Shown piece after piece: positions 21,996 to 32,229 of a stretch of 64,000 nucleotides of DNA; the stretch's first letter is position 1, and every line of letters starts with the position of its first letter. The notes beneath the pieces were generated by a model. That model was not told the origin of the DNA. It did no database searches and worked only from the letters and a program-made list of their open reading frames with translations. The stretch spans positions 3,224,001 to 3,288,000 of the forward strand of contig JASSKH010000021.1 in the NCBI GenBank assembly GCA_031763025.1, written 5' to 3'. The position numbers were made by a program, and so were the translations under genes. The stretch is from Macrocystis pyrifera. Taxonomy: Eukaryota; Sar; Phaeophyceae; Laminariales; Laminariaceae.

Positions 21996-22439
21996 GTTCA
22001 GCATCACAGTTGGCGTACTGGTTATCATTAGGCTGGTATGCTACCAGGTTGTAAACCTTGATTGTTTGAGTTGTTTTGGGGTTTTTCCTGAAGTTTATGT
22101 TGTGATTGGTAAATGGATAATTGTGAATTAGCATCCCTGTTTGCGTGAACATCACATATTTCATCTATTTGATCAAAATGTTTTGGTGCTCAATCTACCA
22201 ATGGATGTACCTGATATGTTATACGTACGCGCTATCTCTGGATGGAATGCGCGTAGATTTTTCCAGTGGAAATTCGGTACAACGTACCTGGTATATTTTT
22301 CATGATTTTTTATACTGGTTTTGGAGTTAGTACAAACTATAATATAAACAAGCTTGCATTTCGAGTAGGGAGGAAGGACAGCAGCTGTACGAGTATAAAC
22401 TACGTATAAGATGGTAATATTTTACATACTACTGCCTGT
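21996..22439. other. AT-rich spacer
   Basis: No coding, RNA or repeat feature recognised between LTR1 and the copia B breakpoint. Confidence 0.5.
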
Positions 22440-22464
22440 TGTGTTGTAGCATCTCACGTATCCC

Positions 22465-22684
22465 TACGGTATCTGCCCCATGCTTTCGTTGAGTTAAATC
22501 CTTCTGGAGCGACAGTGCTATTTCCCAGGCTGAACAAGAGCTGGTACGGCTTGAAGCAGGCATCGAGACAATGGCATGCGCATCTCACTAGGTGTTTGAT
22601 GTCATTGGGTTTCATTCAGTGCCTGGCTGATGCGTGCGTGTTCCGTTTGATGGAAGAGGGTAGTGTTGTGATGACTATAGTGGT
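22465..22684 (+). pseudogene. Copia B RT, N-terminal piece
   Basis: Encodes part of a Ty1/copia RT: VELNPSG, then LNKSWYGLKQASRQWHAHL (the conserved YGLKQ block) and ADACVFRL, ending at VMTIVV where the gypsy LTR begins. Upstream of about 22465 the homology is lost, so the element is 5'-truncated. In an intact element this enzyme would make cDNA in virus-like particles. Confidence 0.88.
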
Positions 22685-22916
22685 TATGGCCTCTGCCAGA
22701 TGATATCAGCAAGAGGGCTTCCAGCGAGGGACTCCACCAGTCTCGCTGGCCTCGCACTCAGTAAGTCTTGTTCTTAGAGCTTGTATTATCACGGAGTGAT
22801 CCTCATCGGACCACGAGCCAGGTGGCTAGGGGACATCACACAGGATCCCCGGCCACTGCTCCACTCACACATGCGATTACACTGAAACCTCCACGGCTTG
22901 GTATCTTTTGGCTACA
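22685..22916 (-). repeat. Gypsy 3' LTR
   Basis: 232 bp, identical by eye to 27948-28179. On the element strand it follows a short G-rich tract (TTTGGGGGTGC), the probable polypurine tract. Confidence 0.92.
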
Positions 22917-22994
22917 GCACCCCCAAAGCGAGTTCACTCGACACGAACGAGCTTGACAAAACCAAAAAACCAAGACGAAATCGCATGCGGCAAA

Positions 22995-23290
22995 TCACAA
23001 ATCAATGCTGAACTCTGAAGCAATTTTAATCTTGAGCGCACGGGTCATCCGTAATTTGCGCAATTCCTTCACGACGAATTCAGGCGCAGCAGAATAAATC
23101 GACCGCAAAGACTCCCACGTGCGCTCCTCTGCTTCGAAACCATCCCAATCGACCAAGACAATCACCTCGTTGGCATCATCTTCGGCCACATGCACCAAAG
23201 CATTCATGCGGCATTCACCCTGCGCAAAGGAATGTTGGAAAACATCCTTCAGATCAGCGGTGACGTTCAACGTCGCATCCGCATAAAATC
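22995..23290 (-). pseudogene. Gypsy integrase C-terminus with chromodomain-like fold
   Basis: This is the end of the gypsy polyprotein, displaced from the integrase frame by an indel near 23290. It contains EVIVLVDWDGFEAEERTWE, then a segment reading AAPEFVVKEL, which matches the chromodomain pattern (VxWxG, ExTWE, then a C-terminal helix). Chromodomains in chromoviruses bind modified histone H3 and steer integration towards heterochromatin; that role is family knowledge. The TAA stop lies just before the polypurine tract and 3' LTR. Confidence 0.75.
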
Positions 23291-25404
23291 GTAAACGACT
23301 CAACGACTTCACGGACGTTCGCACGCAACAAGTCAGCATTCATCACGTCAACATTCCACCTGCCATCAGACTCAGAAACGAGCGCCGAGAAATCGGTACG
23401 CGGAGCACGCCCAAACATCACGCTGTACGGAGTGCTTCGGTAACGTTCACGAAACGAAGTGTTCAAGGCCCACTGAGCGGCCGGCAAAACATCAACCCAC
23501 TCCGAAACCTGACGACGCTGTTCTGACAGAATGGAACGCAGAGCACGTACCACCTCTTTTACCATGAGTTCACACGTACCGTTCGACCACGGCGTGTAAG
23601 CGACAGCAAAACGATGTTCGATGTGCAACGCGTCGCTCAACAAAGCAAGCACCCTGTTCTTGAAATGCGTGGCGGTATCACTCACCCACACACGCGGCAC
23701 CCCCAAAGTCTTACACCAGGCTAGCAAATGCTTCGCTGTGACCTCGGCTGTACAAGCCTCGGCCGGTTCCAACGCCACGTAGTTGGACAAATCATCCATG
23801 ATGACCAAAACATATCGGAAACCATCCTCATCAGGCAGGCCATCGCTACCTTCGGGCCCGCTGTGGCCAACATACAAAAAATCAAAGTGCACCACTTCTC
23901 CCGGAGCGGTACCATGCACCGTGTCTCCGTAGGGACGAGGAATGAGTGCACCTGCACGCGTGTCTACACAGTGCAAACACTGGCGAACGAATTCGCGAAC
24001 CTGAGAATCCATGTGAGGCCAAACACAATATTCCTTCAGGCGAAACAAAGTCGGCGCCACACCACGGTGACCAGCCGAGCGCATGTGCGCGCACACCATC
24101 AAACGAGTTTGAAGAGCAAGATCATCCGGCGGAATCCACAAGACGTCACGCACCCCAACACGCACACGAAACAAACCATCATCGGCCAAGGTAGCTTGAC
24201 CGAAGGTTGTCGAAAATTCATGAACACCAACGCCGATACGAGCGACAGACCTTTGTTGCGAGGCACGAATCACATCCAATGCGGGAAGCGAATCGTCAGC
24301 ATTACATGGGCTGTGCACGGCAACCGAACGAACAGGCACCGTAGGAACTTTGACCCAACGAGACAACAGATCCCCCCAACAGTTTCGATCGCCAGGGATG
24401 TGTTCGATTGCATAGCGGTATTGTCCTAAAACACCCTTCCAATTCTCTAGGCGTTGTGCCATGGTCTTTGTGACCGTCGTGACACACTTCTCCGGATTGA
24501 AAATGTACTGCAAGTTTCGATGATCAGTAAAGATATGAACACCACCCCAAAGCAGGTATTCGAGCCTCCGGAACGTATTAACGATCGCAAAACCTTCTTT
24601 GTCGACAGTCGCCCAGCGCAACTGCGAACCTGTGAACGAACCACTCAGAAATCCGAGAGGCTCGTGAGACATGCTTTCCAACGCCAATCCACTGCGAAAT
24701 TCGTGTTCAGGCACTTGGGTGAGAAAACTACCCCAATGGAAATCAGAAGCGTCAGGAAACATCAAAACAACGCACCCGGGACGAGGATGATGAAGCGGCA
24801 CTGCTTGCGCCACCAAACCCCGTGCGGCATTCCACGCCCGCACCCGATCCTCCGTCCACGCGGTATCCTTGATGACACGATTGCGCGCCACTCGCTTAGT
24901 CCGACGTGTAGCCCCAACAAGGAGCTCCTCCAAAAAATCACGTAACGGTGCTACCGTTTCCGCTAAACGTGGTAACGATGTACGCAACCAGTTGACAGCC
25001 TGCAAGAATTGCATTAGTTCTCCAGCGTTTTCGGGACGACGCATTTCACTTAAACCTTGCACTCGAGCGGGGTCATGGGACACGACACCATTGGAATACA
25101 CCTTACCACACCAGACCAGTTCACGAGAGAAGAAGGTACACTTGTGGGCGGCGACAAACAGTCCAACATTCTCCAGGCGTTCAAGAATGTCATCAAGCAG
25201 CTGCAGAAGAGCTTCTTCGGTGTCTGCGAAAAAGAAAACGTCATCGACCCAAACTTTGCAATCCAAACCACGCAACACTTCAGTCATGACACCTTGGAAA
25301 TAAGAAGTCGCATTCAAAACACCTTGGGGAACACGGGTAGGCGTGAACAAACCGTCGCTTGTCGCCATGGTGAAGACGTCTTGCGCCTCCGGAGCCAAAG
25401 GCAT
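23254..25404 (-). CDS. Gypsy pol: RT, RNase H and integrase
   Basis: A 716-codon open frame that continues the gag-pro ORF after a one-base loss near 25412, where the RT motif QGYWQMPLA is expected. The start residue shown is therefore internal. RT: the catalytic motif is WVDD (about residues 52-55) instead of YxDD, and TRVPQGVLNA precedes it. RNase H: FPDASDFHWG and FTDHRNLQYIF, with LENWKG after it. Integrase: an HHCC zinc finger (HMRSAGHRG to CLHC), then catalytic Asp in VVHFDFLYVG, Asp in WVSDTATHFKN and Glu in SNGTCELMVKEV (D,D-35-E pattern). All expected catalytic residues appear present. Confidence 0.92.
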   Translation of the reverse strand: MPLAPEAQDVFTMATSDGLFTPTRVPQGVLNATSYFQGVMTEVLRGLDCKVWVDDVFFFADTEEALLQLLDDILERLENVGLFVAAHKCTFFSRELVWCGKVYSNGVVSHDPARVQGLSEMRRPENAGELMQFLQAVNWLRTSLPRLAETVAPLRDFLEELLVGATRRTKRVARNRVIKDTAWTEDRVRAWNAARGLVAQAVPLHHPRPGCVVLMFPDASDFHWGSFLTQVPEHEFRSGLALESMSHEPLGFLSGSFTGSQLRWATVDKEGFAIVNTFRRLEYLLWGGVHIFTDHRNLQYIFNPEKCVTTVTKTMAQRLENWKGVLGQYRYAIEHIPGDRNCWGDLLSRWVKVPTVPVRSVAVHSPCNADDSLPALDVIRASQQRSVARIGVGVHEFSTTFGQATLADDGLFRVRVGVRDVLWIPPDDLALQTRLMVCAHMRSAGHRGVAPTLFRLKEYCVWPHMDSQVREFVRQCLHCVDTRAGALIPRPYGDTVHGTAPGEVVHFDFLYVGHSGPEGSDGLPDEDGFRYVLVIMDDLSNYVALEPAEACTAEVTAKHLLAWCKTLGVPRVWVSDTATHFKNRVLALLSDALHIEHRFAVAYTPWSNGTCELMVKEVVRALRSILSEQRRQVSEWVDVLPAAQWALNTSFRERYRSTPYSVMFGRAPRTDFSALVSESDGRWNVDVMNADLLRANVREVVESFTILCGCDVERHR

Positions 25405-27740
25405 CTGCCAGTACCTTGAAGTAGGTCCAGCTTGCCGAAGAAACGCGCCCCCAGCAGATCTCCCATGTCTTCATGGTTGGGCATGACGCCCGGGGACTTC
25501 TCCACCTGTGCGTTCACCGCCGAGTAGTCGCTCACCAAACGGAAAGAGTCCTTCTTGGGCACCGCCATCGCCGGACTCGCCCACACCGCCTGGATGTTGT
25601 GGTAGACAAAGCCAAAAAACACCAAAGCAGCAATGCACTTCGAGAGCCAGTCCCTTTTCGTCGGTTCGTACCGACGTGGCGTTGCCTTGACAGGCTTCGC
25701 CTGTTGCTTCAGCTGCACTCGCATCGGCTCCACTTGCGCTGGCGGATCACCACACAGCGCACGGCGAAAAGCACCCACGCGACGAGCCAAAATTTCGCGC
25801 AAACGGGTTGCTCCGCCGACGCTTAATCCACTCTGCTCTGCCTGCTGCACGCTGTCCTCCAACGCCCGTTCTCGGGCCGTCCGCTCCTCCTCCGGATCCA
25901 TGAACATGTCTGGCCCCCGGTCGACCAAATGTTCCACCGCCTTGTCCTCCGGAGCATCCACCGTAGCCTCGGTCTGAAAAGCACGCACGGAAACCGTCAC
26001 TCTGCGCGCCGCAAGGTAACTCGGAGTCTCCACACCGGTCGATACCGGCACTGCGCGAGGGCGAAGCTTCTCCAGAGCTTCACGGTAGACGTCGATGCCA
26101 AGAGCTTTCATGGTAGCCATGCCAAACAGAACGACGTTATCTGTACCAGGCATGACCGCGAAAGTGATGGGCTCCAATTTCACCGCTCCCCACGGCGTCC
26201 GTACACTCACGGCAATCGGCACCGTTTTGTGCGTGACCATCACTGAAACACCCGTAGCGGTTTTCGCCTGCTGCGGGCCATTTTCGAACGGAATTTGCAG
26301 ATCGGCGCCGCCGAAATGCGAAGACAGCTGCTGAAGTAAGCCGACACCGATGGACGTGAGCGCCGACCCCGAATCAAGGATCACACGCGCCATCAGCGAA
26401 CCAACCGACCCTGGCAAAGAGAGATCAGCGCGTAAACACTCAGCGCTGCGATCGACAGGCACTTCACCTGCCGTTGAACTCTGGTCGGTACCAAGAGTCA
26501 CCTGACGCCATGGCTGCCCTCCTACAGCCGGCGCCGAAGAAATAGAATCGGCGGTCCACCCCGACCAAGACGTCGAATATACAGACGGTTCCGGCGCTAC
26601 CGCCCCTGCAGCAGCACCAGACACTGACTCCGCCCGCTCGGTGGATGGCGAAGTTCTCGCTCCAGCAGCACCCACCGATGTTCCAGCTCCTCCAACGTAT
26701 ACAGCTCGGCCGGCAACAGACGAACCAGATCCCGACCCAGCGGCTCCTGCCGCTGGCGCACCAGAAGTTGAAGAAGCAACAGCAGAAGTTCCACCGCCCG
26801 CTGTCAATTGATTGCCACCACGGCCACCGCGCCCGCGTCCATGGTTGAATCTGCCCCGGCCGCCATTGCGGCCCCCGCGATACCCTGACGACCCGCGCCC
26901 ACCACTGCTGGGAGCTGTGCCGCCACCGCGAGCTTTTGGGCAATCAGAAACATAATGGTTGGGATCACCACACTCGAAACAGACGCGAACAAACGACTTT
27001 TTCGCGGACTGCTGCTGTTTCGGTTTCTGCTGCTGTTGGCGTCGCGGTTCAGCTGCCCCTGCAGCATCTTTCCGACCATACGCCTCGATGAATTTCCACT
27101 GTTCTGCAGCAGAAAAAATTTGGTCCATGACCAATGCCGGGTCCTTCTTCCACCCTGCAGCGTACGTTAGCTGACCTTTTACGTACTTTTTGAACTCGGA
27201 CGGCCATAAGCCATCCACCAACGCCATGCTCACAAATTCCGCCGGTCCGGGCAACCACGAACGGTCCTGCGCGCGGTACATGGCATGCACCGCGTGATTC
27301 TCCGCAAAATACTTTTCCATAGCGGAGTTTACCATCATCGCGCGGTCTTTGACGGATGTTTCACCGCCCTGCTTTTCATCGCGCCTCATTGAGAGAACGC
27401 GACGCAAGTCCGCTGCCGCCCGCGAGGTGTCAAATCTGTTGCTGGTGGTTGTGTAACCGGCGTGCTGCCTAACAGCGTCCAACAACTCCGAGGCGGTCAT
27501 CGTAGTCTGATGCTTGTAAAATCCCTCAAAACACCGATGAATGTAATTGGGGATAAGCTGGCCCATGCTCACTTTGGAGTGCTGAACCACCCCCTGAGCG
27601 TTGGCGAGCTGCAGCCGTTCCTCATAATCGAGGTACGCTGCGTAAAAAACACGAGAGGCCTGCTCGGTCCACACCTCTCCGTATTTCGGTGGAGTCAGAG
27701 ACTCCCCTACCACCAGCGGCGTGCTTGCCGTGTGCGCCAT
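25314..27740 (-). CDS. Gypsy gag-protease and start of RT
   Basis: An 808-codon ORF starting MAHTASTPLVVGESLTPPK. Residues 1-245 are capsid-like and alpha-helical. A CCHC zinc knuckle CFECGDPNHYVSDC lies at 254-267, flanked by Gln/Lys-rich sequence and a Gly/Arg-rich RNA-binding segment. An aspartic protease has its catalytic motif LDSGSALTSIG with Asp at residue 456. RT begins near residue 690, with AMAVPKKDSFRLVSDYSAVN and FFGKLDLLQG. The last 25 or so residues are out of frame after the one-base loss near 25412. The 5' untranslated leader is about 207 bp. Gag and Pol are one frame in the intact element, as in many plant and fungal chromoviruses. Confidence 0.92.
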   Translation of the reverse strand: MAHTASTPLVVGESLTPPKYGEVWTEQASRVFYAAYLDYEERLQLANAQGVVQHSKVSMGQLIPNYIHRCFEGFYKHQTTMTASELLDAVRQHAGYTTTSNRFDTSRAAADLRRVLSMRRDEKQGGETSVKDRAMMVNSAMEKYFAENHAVHAMYRAQDRSWLPGPAEFVSMALVDGLWPSEFKKYVKGQLTYAAGWKKDPALVMDQIFSAAEQWKFIEAYGRKDAAGAAEPRRQQQQKPKQQQSAKKSFVRVCFECGDPNHYVSDCPKARGGGTAPSSGGRGSSGYRGGRNGGRGRFNHGRGRGGRGGNQLTAGGGTSAVASSTSGAPAAGAAGSGSGSSVAGRAVYVGGAGTSVGAAGARTSPSTERAESVSGAAAGAVAPEPSVYSTSWSGWTADSISSAPAVGGQPWRQVTLGTDQSSTAGEVPVDRSAECLRADLSLPGSVGSLMARVILDSGSALTSIGVGLLQQLSSHFGGADLQIPFENGPQQAKTATGVSVMVTHKTVPIAVSVRTPWGAVKLEPITFAVMPGTDNVVLFGMATMKALGIDVYREALEKLRPRAVPVSTGVETPSYLAARRVTVSVRAFQTEATVDAPEDKAVEHLVDRGPDMFMDPEEERTARERALEDSVQQAEQSGLSVGGATRLREILARRVGAFRRALCGDPPAQVEPMRVQLKQQAKPVKATPRRYEPTKRDWLSKCIAALVFFGFVYHNIQAVWASPAMAVPKKDSFRLVSDYSAVNAQVEKSPGVMPNHEDMGDLLGARFFGKLDLLQGTGRCLWLRRRKTSSPWRQATVCSRLPVFPKVF

Positions 27741-27947
27741 AATCCACAGCAGTCCACCTGGACTCTACTGTAATAACGGAGAAACTGCCGCCTGACCTGT
27801 GCGTCCTCCAGCTCCCGGAGCGTCCTCCCCTGCTGTGCGCTTCAAGCCGTTTCGATCCGTCCAACGGGCCAACTGCCTTCCCAGCTGTGACCCAATACTC
27901 CGCAGCCGAAAACTCCTCCAACAGAAGTTCCGCGAATATCTAGATAT

Positions 27948-28179
27948 TATGGCCTCTGCCAGATGATATCAGCAAGAGGGCTTCCAGCGAGGGACTCCAC
28001 CAGTCTCGCTGGCCTCGCACTCAGTAAGTCTTGTTCTTAGAGCTTGTATTATCACGGAGTGATCCTCATCGGACCACGAGCCAGGTGGCTAGGGGACATC
28101 ACACAGGATCCCCGGCCACTGCTCCACTCACACATGCGATTACACTGAAACCTCCACGGCTTGGTATCTTTTGGCTACA
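27948..28179 (-). repeat. Gypsy 5' LTR
   Basis: 232 bp, identical by eye to the 3' LTR. The sequence following it on the element strand (ATATCTAGATATTCGCGG) does not match a standard initiator-Met primer-binding site, and the primer tRNA is unidentified. Confidence 0.92.
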
Positions 28180-28183
28180 TGGT

Positions 28184-29130
28184 ACACGTGGATGACATAT
28201 TTGCGGTAGGGGAGAAAGCCAAGTGTGACCAGTTTGGAAAGGAATTGGACCAGATGGTTCCGGTTAAGAACCCGGGAGAGTTGCGATGGTATTCGGAGTG
28301 TTTTTATGAGAGGGATAGGGACAAGGGCATTTTGAAGATATCCCAGCAAACATTCGCTGAACAGTTGGCAGACGAGTACGGGATAGAGTTTGGGAAGAGT
28401 GTTCCGCTTTCTGTTGGCGCGAGACTTGGGGAATTTGACAAGAATGAAGCGCCAGGGAAATGGCCATTTCGTGAGTGGGTAGGTTCACTAATGTGGCTTC
28501 CAACCCAGACTCGGCCAGATATCTCAAACGCGGTAAGAGCGGTGGCTAGGTACTGCGCTGCTGCGCTGCGCCTAAGTTAGTTCATTGGAGGGCAGCACTT
28601 GGTATTTTAGGGTATGTGAGACGGACTAGTTCCTTTGGGCTTACCTTCCAGAAAGGCACGGTAGGGGGCCTGAGCTTGCAGGTATTTGCTGACGCAGACT
28701 TCGCAAGTGTGGCAGCTGACCGGAGATCAGTTTCAGGGGGGTTAGTGATGTGTGGGGGTGCTTGTGTGTCTTGGTTTTCTAGGACACAGAAATGCGTCAC
28801 ACTCTCTACGACGGAGGCAGAGTACGTGGCGCTTGCAGACGTAGTGTTGTTTTTGAGACAGGTTTGGCGTTTCATGTTGCCTGATGTCGGCGTGACCTGC
28901 ATACCGGTGTTGAGAACCAGTGTGCGGTGCAGCTTGCGCAGAATCCCATCACCAACTCCAACTCTAAGCACATTGACGTACGGCACCATTTCCTTAGGGA
29001 ATTGGTAGGAAGGAAAGAGATATCGATCATCCACGTACCATCCCCTTACCAGCATGCGGATTTCTTAACCAAAGCGTTACCGCGGGAGCCTTTTGAGTTT
29101 CATCGTAGTCTAGCAATGAACATGTGGTAA
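28184..29130 (+). pseudogene. Copia B RT C-terminal half and RNase H
   Basis: Continues the copia RT: HVDDIFAVGEKAK (catalytic DD), GELRWYSECF, VGSLMWLPTQTRPDISNAVRAVARY. RNase H follows with FADADFASVAADRRSVSGG, TLSTTEAEYVAL, SKHIDVRHHFLREL and HADFLTKALP, ending at 29130. There are frameshifts near 28575 and between about 28905 and 28930. Residue patterns are those of Ty1/copia RNase H. It joins 22465-22684 across the gypsy insertion. Confidence 0.9.
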
Positions 29131-29495
29131 GTTTATGCTGGCGACACCGAATTTTTATTTTTTAGAATTTTTTTTTCAACATTGATGTTAATTTTACGGA
29201 TTTGTATGTGGGCTTTTCGACACCGAATTTATATTCTTTTGGAATTTTTCTTTTCAACATTGATTTTTATTTTCTTGGACTTGAGTGTAAGTTTTTCGAC
29301 GTAGATTGTTTGTTTTTTTTGGACTCGAGTTTAAGTTTTTCGACACTGATTTTGGATTTTTTCGGATTTCACAGCAGGGAGGCAGCTGTTTGTTTTATGT
29401 AGAGTTTAATTTATTTTTGGAAATTCTGTGTTTGGAGTAATATACCACCACAGCGGTACTACTTGTAGTGTTACGACAAGAGGATTTACATGTTG
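29131..29495. repeat. T-rich imperfect tandem repeats
   Basis: Two to three about 80-bp imperfect units share TTCGACACCGAATTT and CAACATTGAT. They lie between the copia B stop codon and LTR2, the position of a copia 3' untranslated region. Confidence 0.7.
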
Positions 29496-30011
29496 TGTTG
29501 CCGCGGAGGGACGTGGGAGCAATCTAAAGTACGACGGGTCGAGGCATGCAGCCACGAGTCGTCGGGCGCAGAGTAGTGGCGGATCACTCTATGGGTGTGG
29601 GACTTGCGTTTCATTTAGCAGACAGCTTCAGTCTGCTGAACGTCAAACGCCTGACCAAGGTGTACAACGCATGCCGCGTGGTGGCCAACACCGAGTGTCT
29701 TTAGACGCTACCCAGGCAAGGAAGAGAACAAGTGCAAAACCTAAAAAGTGGATTAAAGGACTAAAAACTAGAGGATTAAAGGATTAAAGGCTAAACCGAC
29801 TGTTCGCTCGCATATACGCATCATTACGCGTGATAACGGGCATAATCGAGTATCTGCATCGCTCGCAATCGAGTTTTTTTGTCATCGTTTGCTTCGCTCT
29901 CGCCTGAGCGAAGCCCTGAAGCCACTGGAACTGCCGAAGGGTCCAACGTACGAACTGAGGAGGCGAGTCAGGTGAGCGTTGACAGCTCACCCCGGGGAGC
30001 TTGCCCTAACA
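29496..30011 (+). repeat. LTR2 copy a
   Basis: 516 bp, about 96% identical to 53557-54072. It starts TGTTGCCG and ends CCTAACA. It contains a perfect 8-bp hairpin (GCTTCGCT 29891-29898, loop CTCGCCTG, AGCGAAGC 29907-29914) and a GGTGAGC / GCTCACC palindrome (29971-29991). It is followed by TGATGAACCC, the same ten bases that follow LTR1 copy a. Confidence 0.85.
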
Positions 30012-30465
30012 TGATGAACCCGGAGATCGACCCAGGCAGGGTCAGGAAGTGGTGATAGGGTTACGAGCACCATGCAGGTCGGAGAGAGCAAGTCACAGGA
30101 GCACCTGCTCGAGGGCTGGTGTCCGCAATAAAAAAATTGGGGGGTTCGGCGAACTGATGGAATCTGATGCTGTTCTGCAATGAATGTTTTGCGGACTTGA
30201 TGGAATCTGATAAAGCGATTGGTTCGGTAAAGCTTGGGCCTGGCGAACTGGTGGAATCTGATGAACATTTGTATGTCGTCGTACGCAGCTGGAAGGCGAA
30301 GGTGAGCGCCCGACAGCCACTGTGGCAATAGACGAGTCGCGGGGTGAGCGCATCTCGGGGGTAGTGCTCAGGGTGACGGTGAGCACTAACGAGCCGGCAC
30401 GGAGCTTTTGTTATACTACTTGGGCCATGCTACTGATCACATCCACGTAGTGACGACCTACAGCT

Positions 30466-30466
<1 letters not shown>
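30012..30466. other. Putative internal leader of the LTR2 element
   Basis: Begins with TGATGAACCC (30012-30021). Contains three diverged copies of a motif around TGATGGAATCTGAT (30156, 30200, 30251). From 30290 it holds small hairpins with GGTGAG loops (GGCG-AAGGTGAG-CGCC and similar), like the array at 47520. No ORF of known type. Confidence 0.5.
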
Positions 30467-30497
<31 letters not shown>

Positions 30498-30810
30498 ATT
30501 CATCACTTTTACTTCCCACCCCACTTGTAATAGGTTTTACCCTCGACGATCTTCTGGACAAGCCGTGGTCACAGGTGTCGTCCCTTCTCCCCCCCGGTAC
30601 GTGCCTTTATTTTTTGTCGCGCATAGGGTCCAGCATTCCCACTGCTCGTCGATTTTCATCGAATGTAGCCAACTCACGCTTTCGCGCTTTCCGCTTATCA
30701 ATTTTTTATGCAAGAAAAAGTCCCTATGAGCATGCACTCGGTGGGACTTGAACCCACGAAATTGATCTTGACAGGCACGCGGACCACCTACCAAGCCACC
30801 GGGGACGCCG
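30467..30810 (-). mobile_element. SINE1 copy c (full length)
   Basis: Starts (plus-strand left) with a 30-T run, the complement of the A tail, and ends at the head GGGGACGCCG near 30810. Both promoter-like boxes are present (B box as GACTTGAACCC on the plus strand at about 30747). The target duplication is not obvious. Confidence 0.88.
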
Positions 30811-32229
30811 TATACTATTATGTCGTATAAAAATGAAAACCTACTACGTGGAACAAACACAAGTGAAATTGAAAAATAAGCTCATCGTGGATGGGTCATA
30901 GACGGTGTTGTAAGAGGTGCATATACGGACAGGAAATGGTTAGGCGGCACGAACGAAGCCAGACAGACAGCCGTAGTTGGACTGCCTGCCGTGTGGCGCT
31001 GCCATTCGCATCTATGGAGCACCTAACCGGCGATGAAATGGCATTGAATTATTCCACGTGAACGGACCAAATCTGCCGTATTAAGGGGAGATACCAGCAG
31101 TAATATGGGATGAGATATCGTGTGCGATTGATTGACGGATTTTATACCAACAACAATATAGGACGTACTGCGGTGATAGTGAACTTATATCTATTTATAT
31201 ACTGGAGAACAAATGAGCGACCCACGGTACTTTTACAGCAGTAGTACATGTACTGCTGTATACATACTGCAGCTGTCGTTGTCGCGTACACCGAAATATG
31301 ATAATCCGCTGTCCTTCGTCATAAGCTGGGTATAGTACTGCTGTATACATACTGCAGCTGTCGTTGTCGCGTACACCGAAATATGATAATACGCTGTCCT
31401 TCGTCATAAGCTGGGTATCGCTCGGCATAGCAAGTGAGCCCGTATCAATATCACACTGGCTTGCAGGTTACCTGTGTTTTCCAGGTAGCTTGTGACTATC
31501 GGCAGGAGCTTGGAACGAGCGGTTGTTTACGATCGTGTTTACGTCCATACGAGCAGACGGAAAGCATCGAAAAGCCGACTGGGTGTGACCAGTTTTAACA
31601 TAACCTTGGAATCGTTTCCCTGGTGCTGATAGGCACGTACAGTAGATAAAATAAATGCTGACGTGATACATGCTGTCGGTCTCGAGCATACAGAAGGGGG
31701 AGGTAGGCTGACACACACCAACGCCCAAAACTATGCATGGAATCTGAGTTGTGATGTATTGGGTCTGCTTCAGCTAGCTCGAGTACTACCTGCGGTGGGC
31801 TGCATAGGTGCGTTTGTCCTGTCAACAGTAGGGCGGTGCCATCAAACTCATGTGAAGTCCTGGCAAGGCAAGCAAAACGTGTCTGCGCTGGCTCCCTGCA
31901 TTGTCAGGAGCATTCAACTGGTACTGGTCAAAGTAGTATCCAAGGCATCGAGCAGTGCCACAAACACTCGTATCTCCAGGCACTGCTGCAATTATATTAG
32001 TAGTTCTAGTATCAACACTAATAAGGAGTAGGAGGTTTATGTCTGATGATGGAAAAAATCGCAAACTGGCGACCTGCAGTGATATGATCACCTGCGAAAA
32101 ATGAGTCGTCGTTCTTTTTACATATGAACGACAAGGTGTGGAAGATCCCGTGAGTAATAACCAATGAATGTGAATGTCCATGATTGTAATAATATTCTAA
32201 AAGAAAATGTGGGTTTTCGTCGGGGTGAA
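30811..32229. other. Gene-poor stretch
   Basis: Apart from the 85-bp duplication at 31251-31420, no recognised feature. ORFs here are short and mostly products of the duplication. Confidence 0.5.
31251..31420. repeat. 85-bp tandem duplication
   Basis: Units 31251-31335 and 31336-31420 begin TACTGCTGTATACATACTGC and are nearly identical. Non-coding. Confidence 0.9.

Larger units (their letters stand above)
22685..28179 (-). mobile_element. Ty3/gypsy chromovirus-like element
   Basis: A full-length element of 5.5 kb on the minus strand. Two 232-bp LTRs (22685-22916 and 27948-28179) look identical. The order is gag - zinc knuckle - protease - RT - RNase H - integrase - chromodomain. It is flanked by TGGT (22681-22684 and 28180-28183) and inserted in copia B. 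LTR ends are TGTAGCC...GGCCATA, so the 3' terminal dinucleotide is TA rather than CA. LTR identity implies a young insertion, yet the ORF carries two frameshifts (near 25412 and 23290). Confidence 0.93.
22440..29495 (+). mobile_element. Copia B remnant (RT-RNase H), split by a gypsy element
   Basis: The 3' part of a Ty1/copia pol gene: 22465-22684 and 28184-29130, then a T-rich 3' region to 29495. The two halves join exactly across the TGGT target duplication of the gypsy element, restoring the frame around the RT catalytic HVDD. Gag, protease, integrase and the N-terminal RT are missing. LTR2 copy a starts at 29496 and could be its 3' LTR, but there is no polypurine tract before it. Confidence 0.85.
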
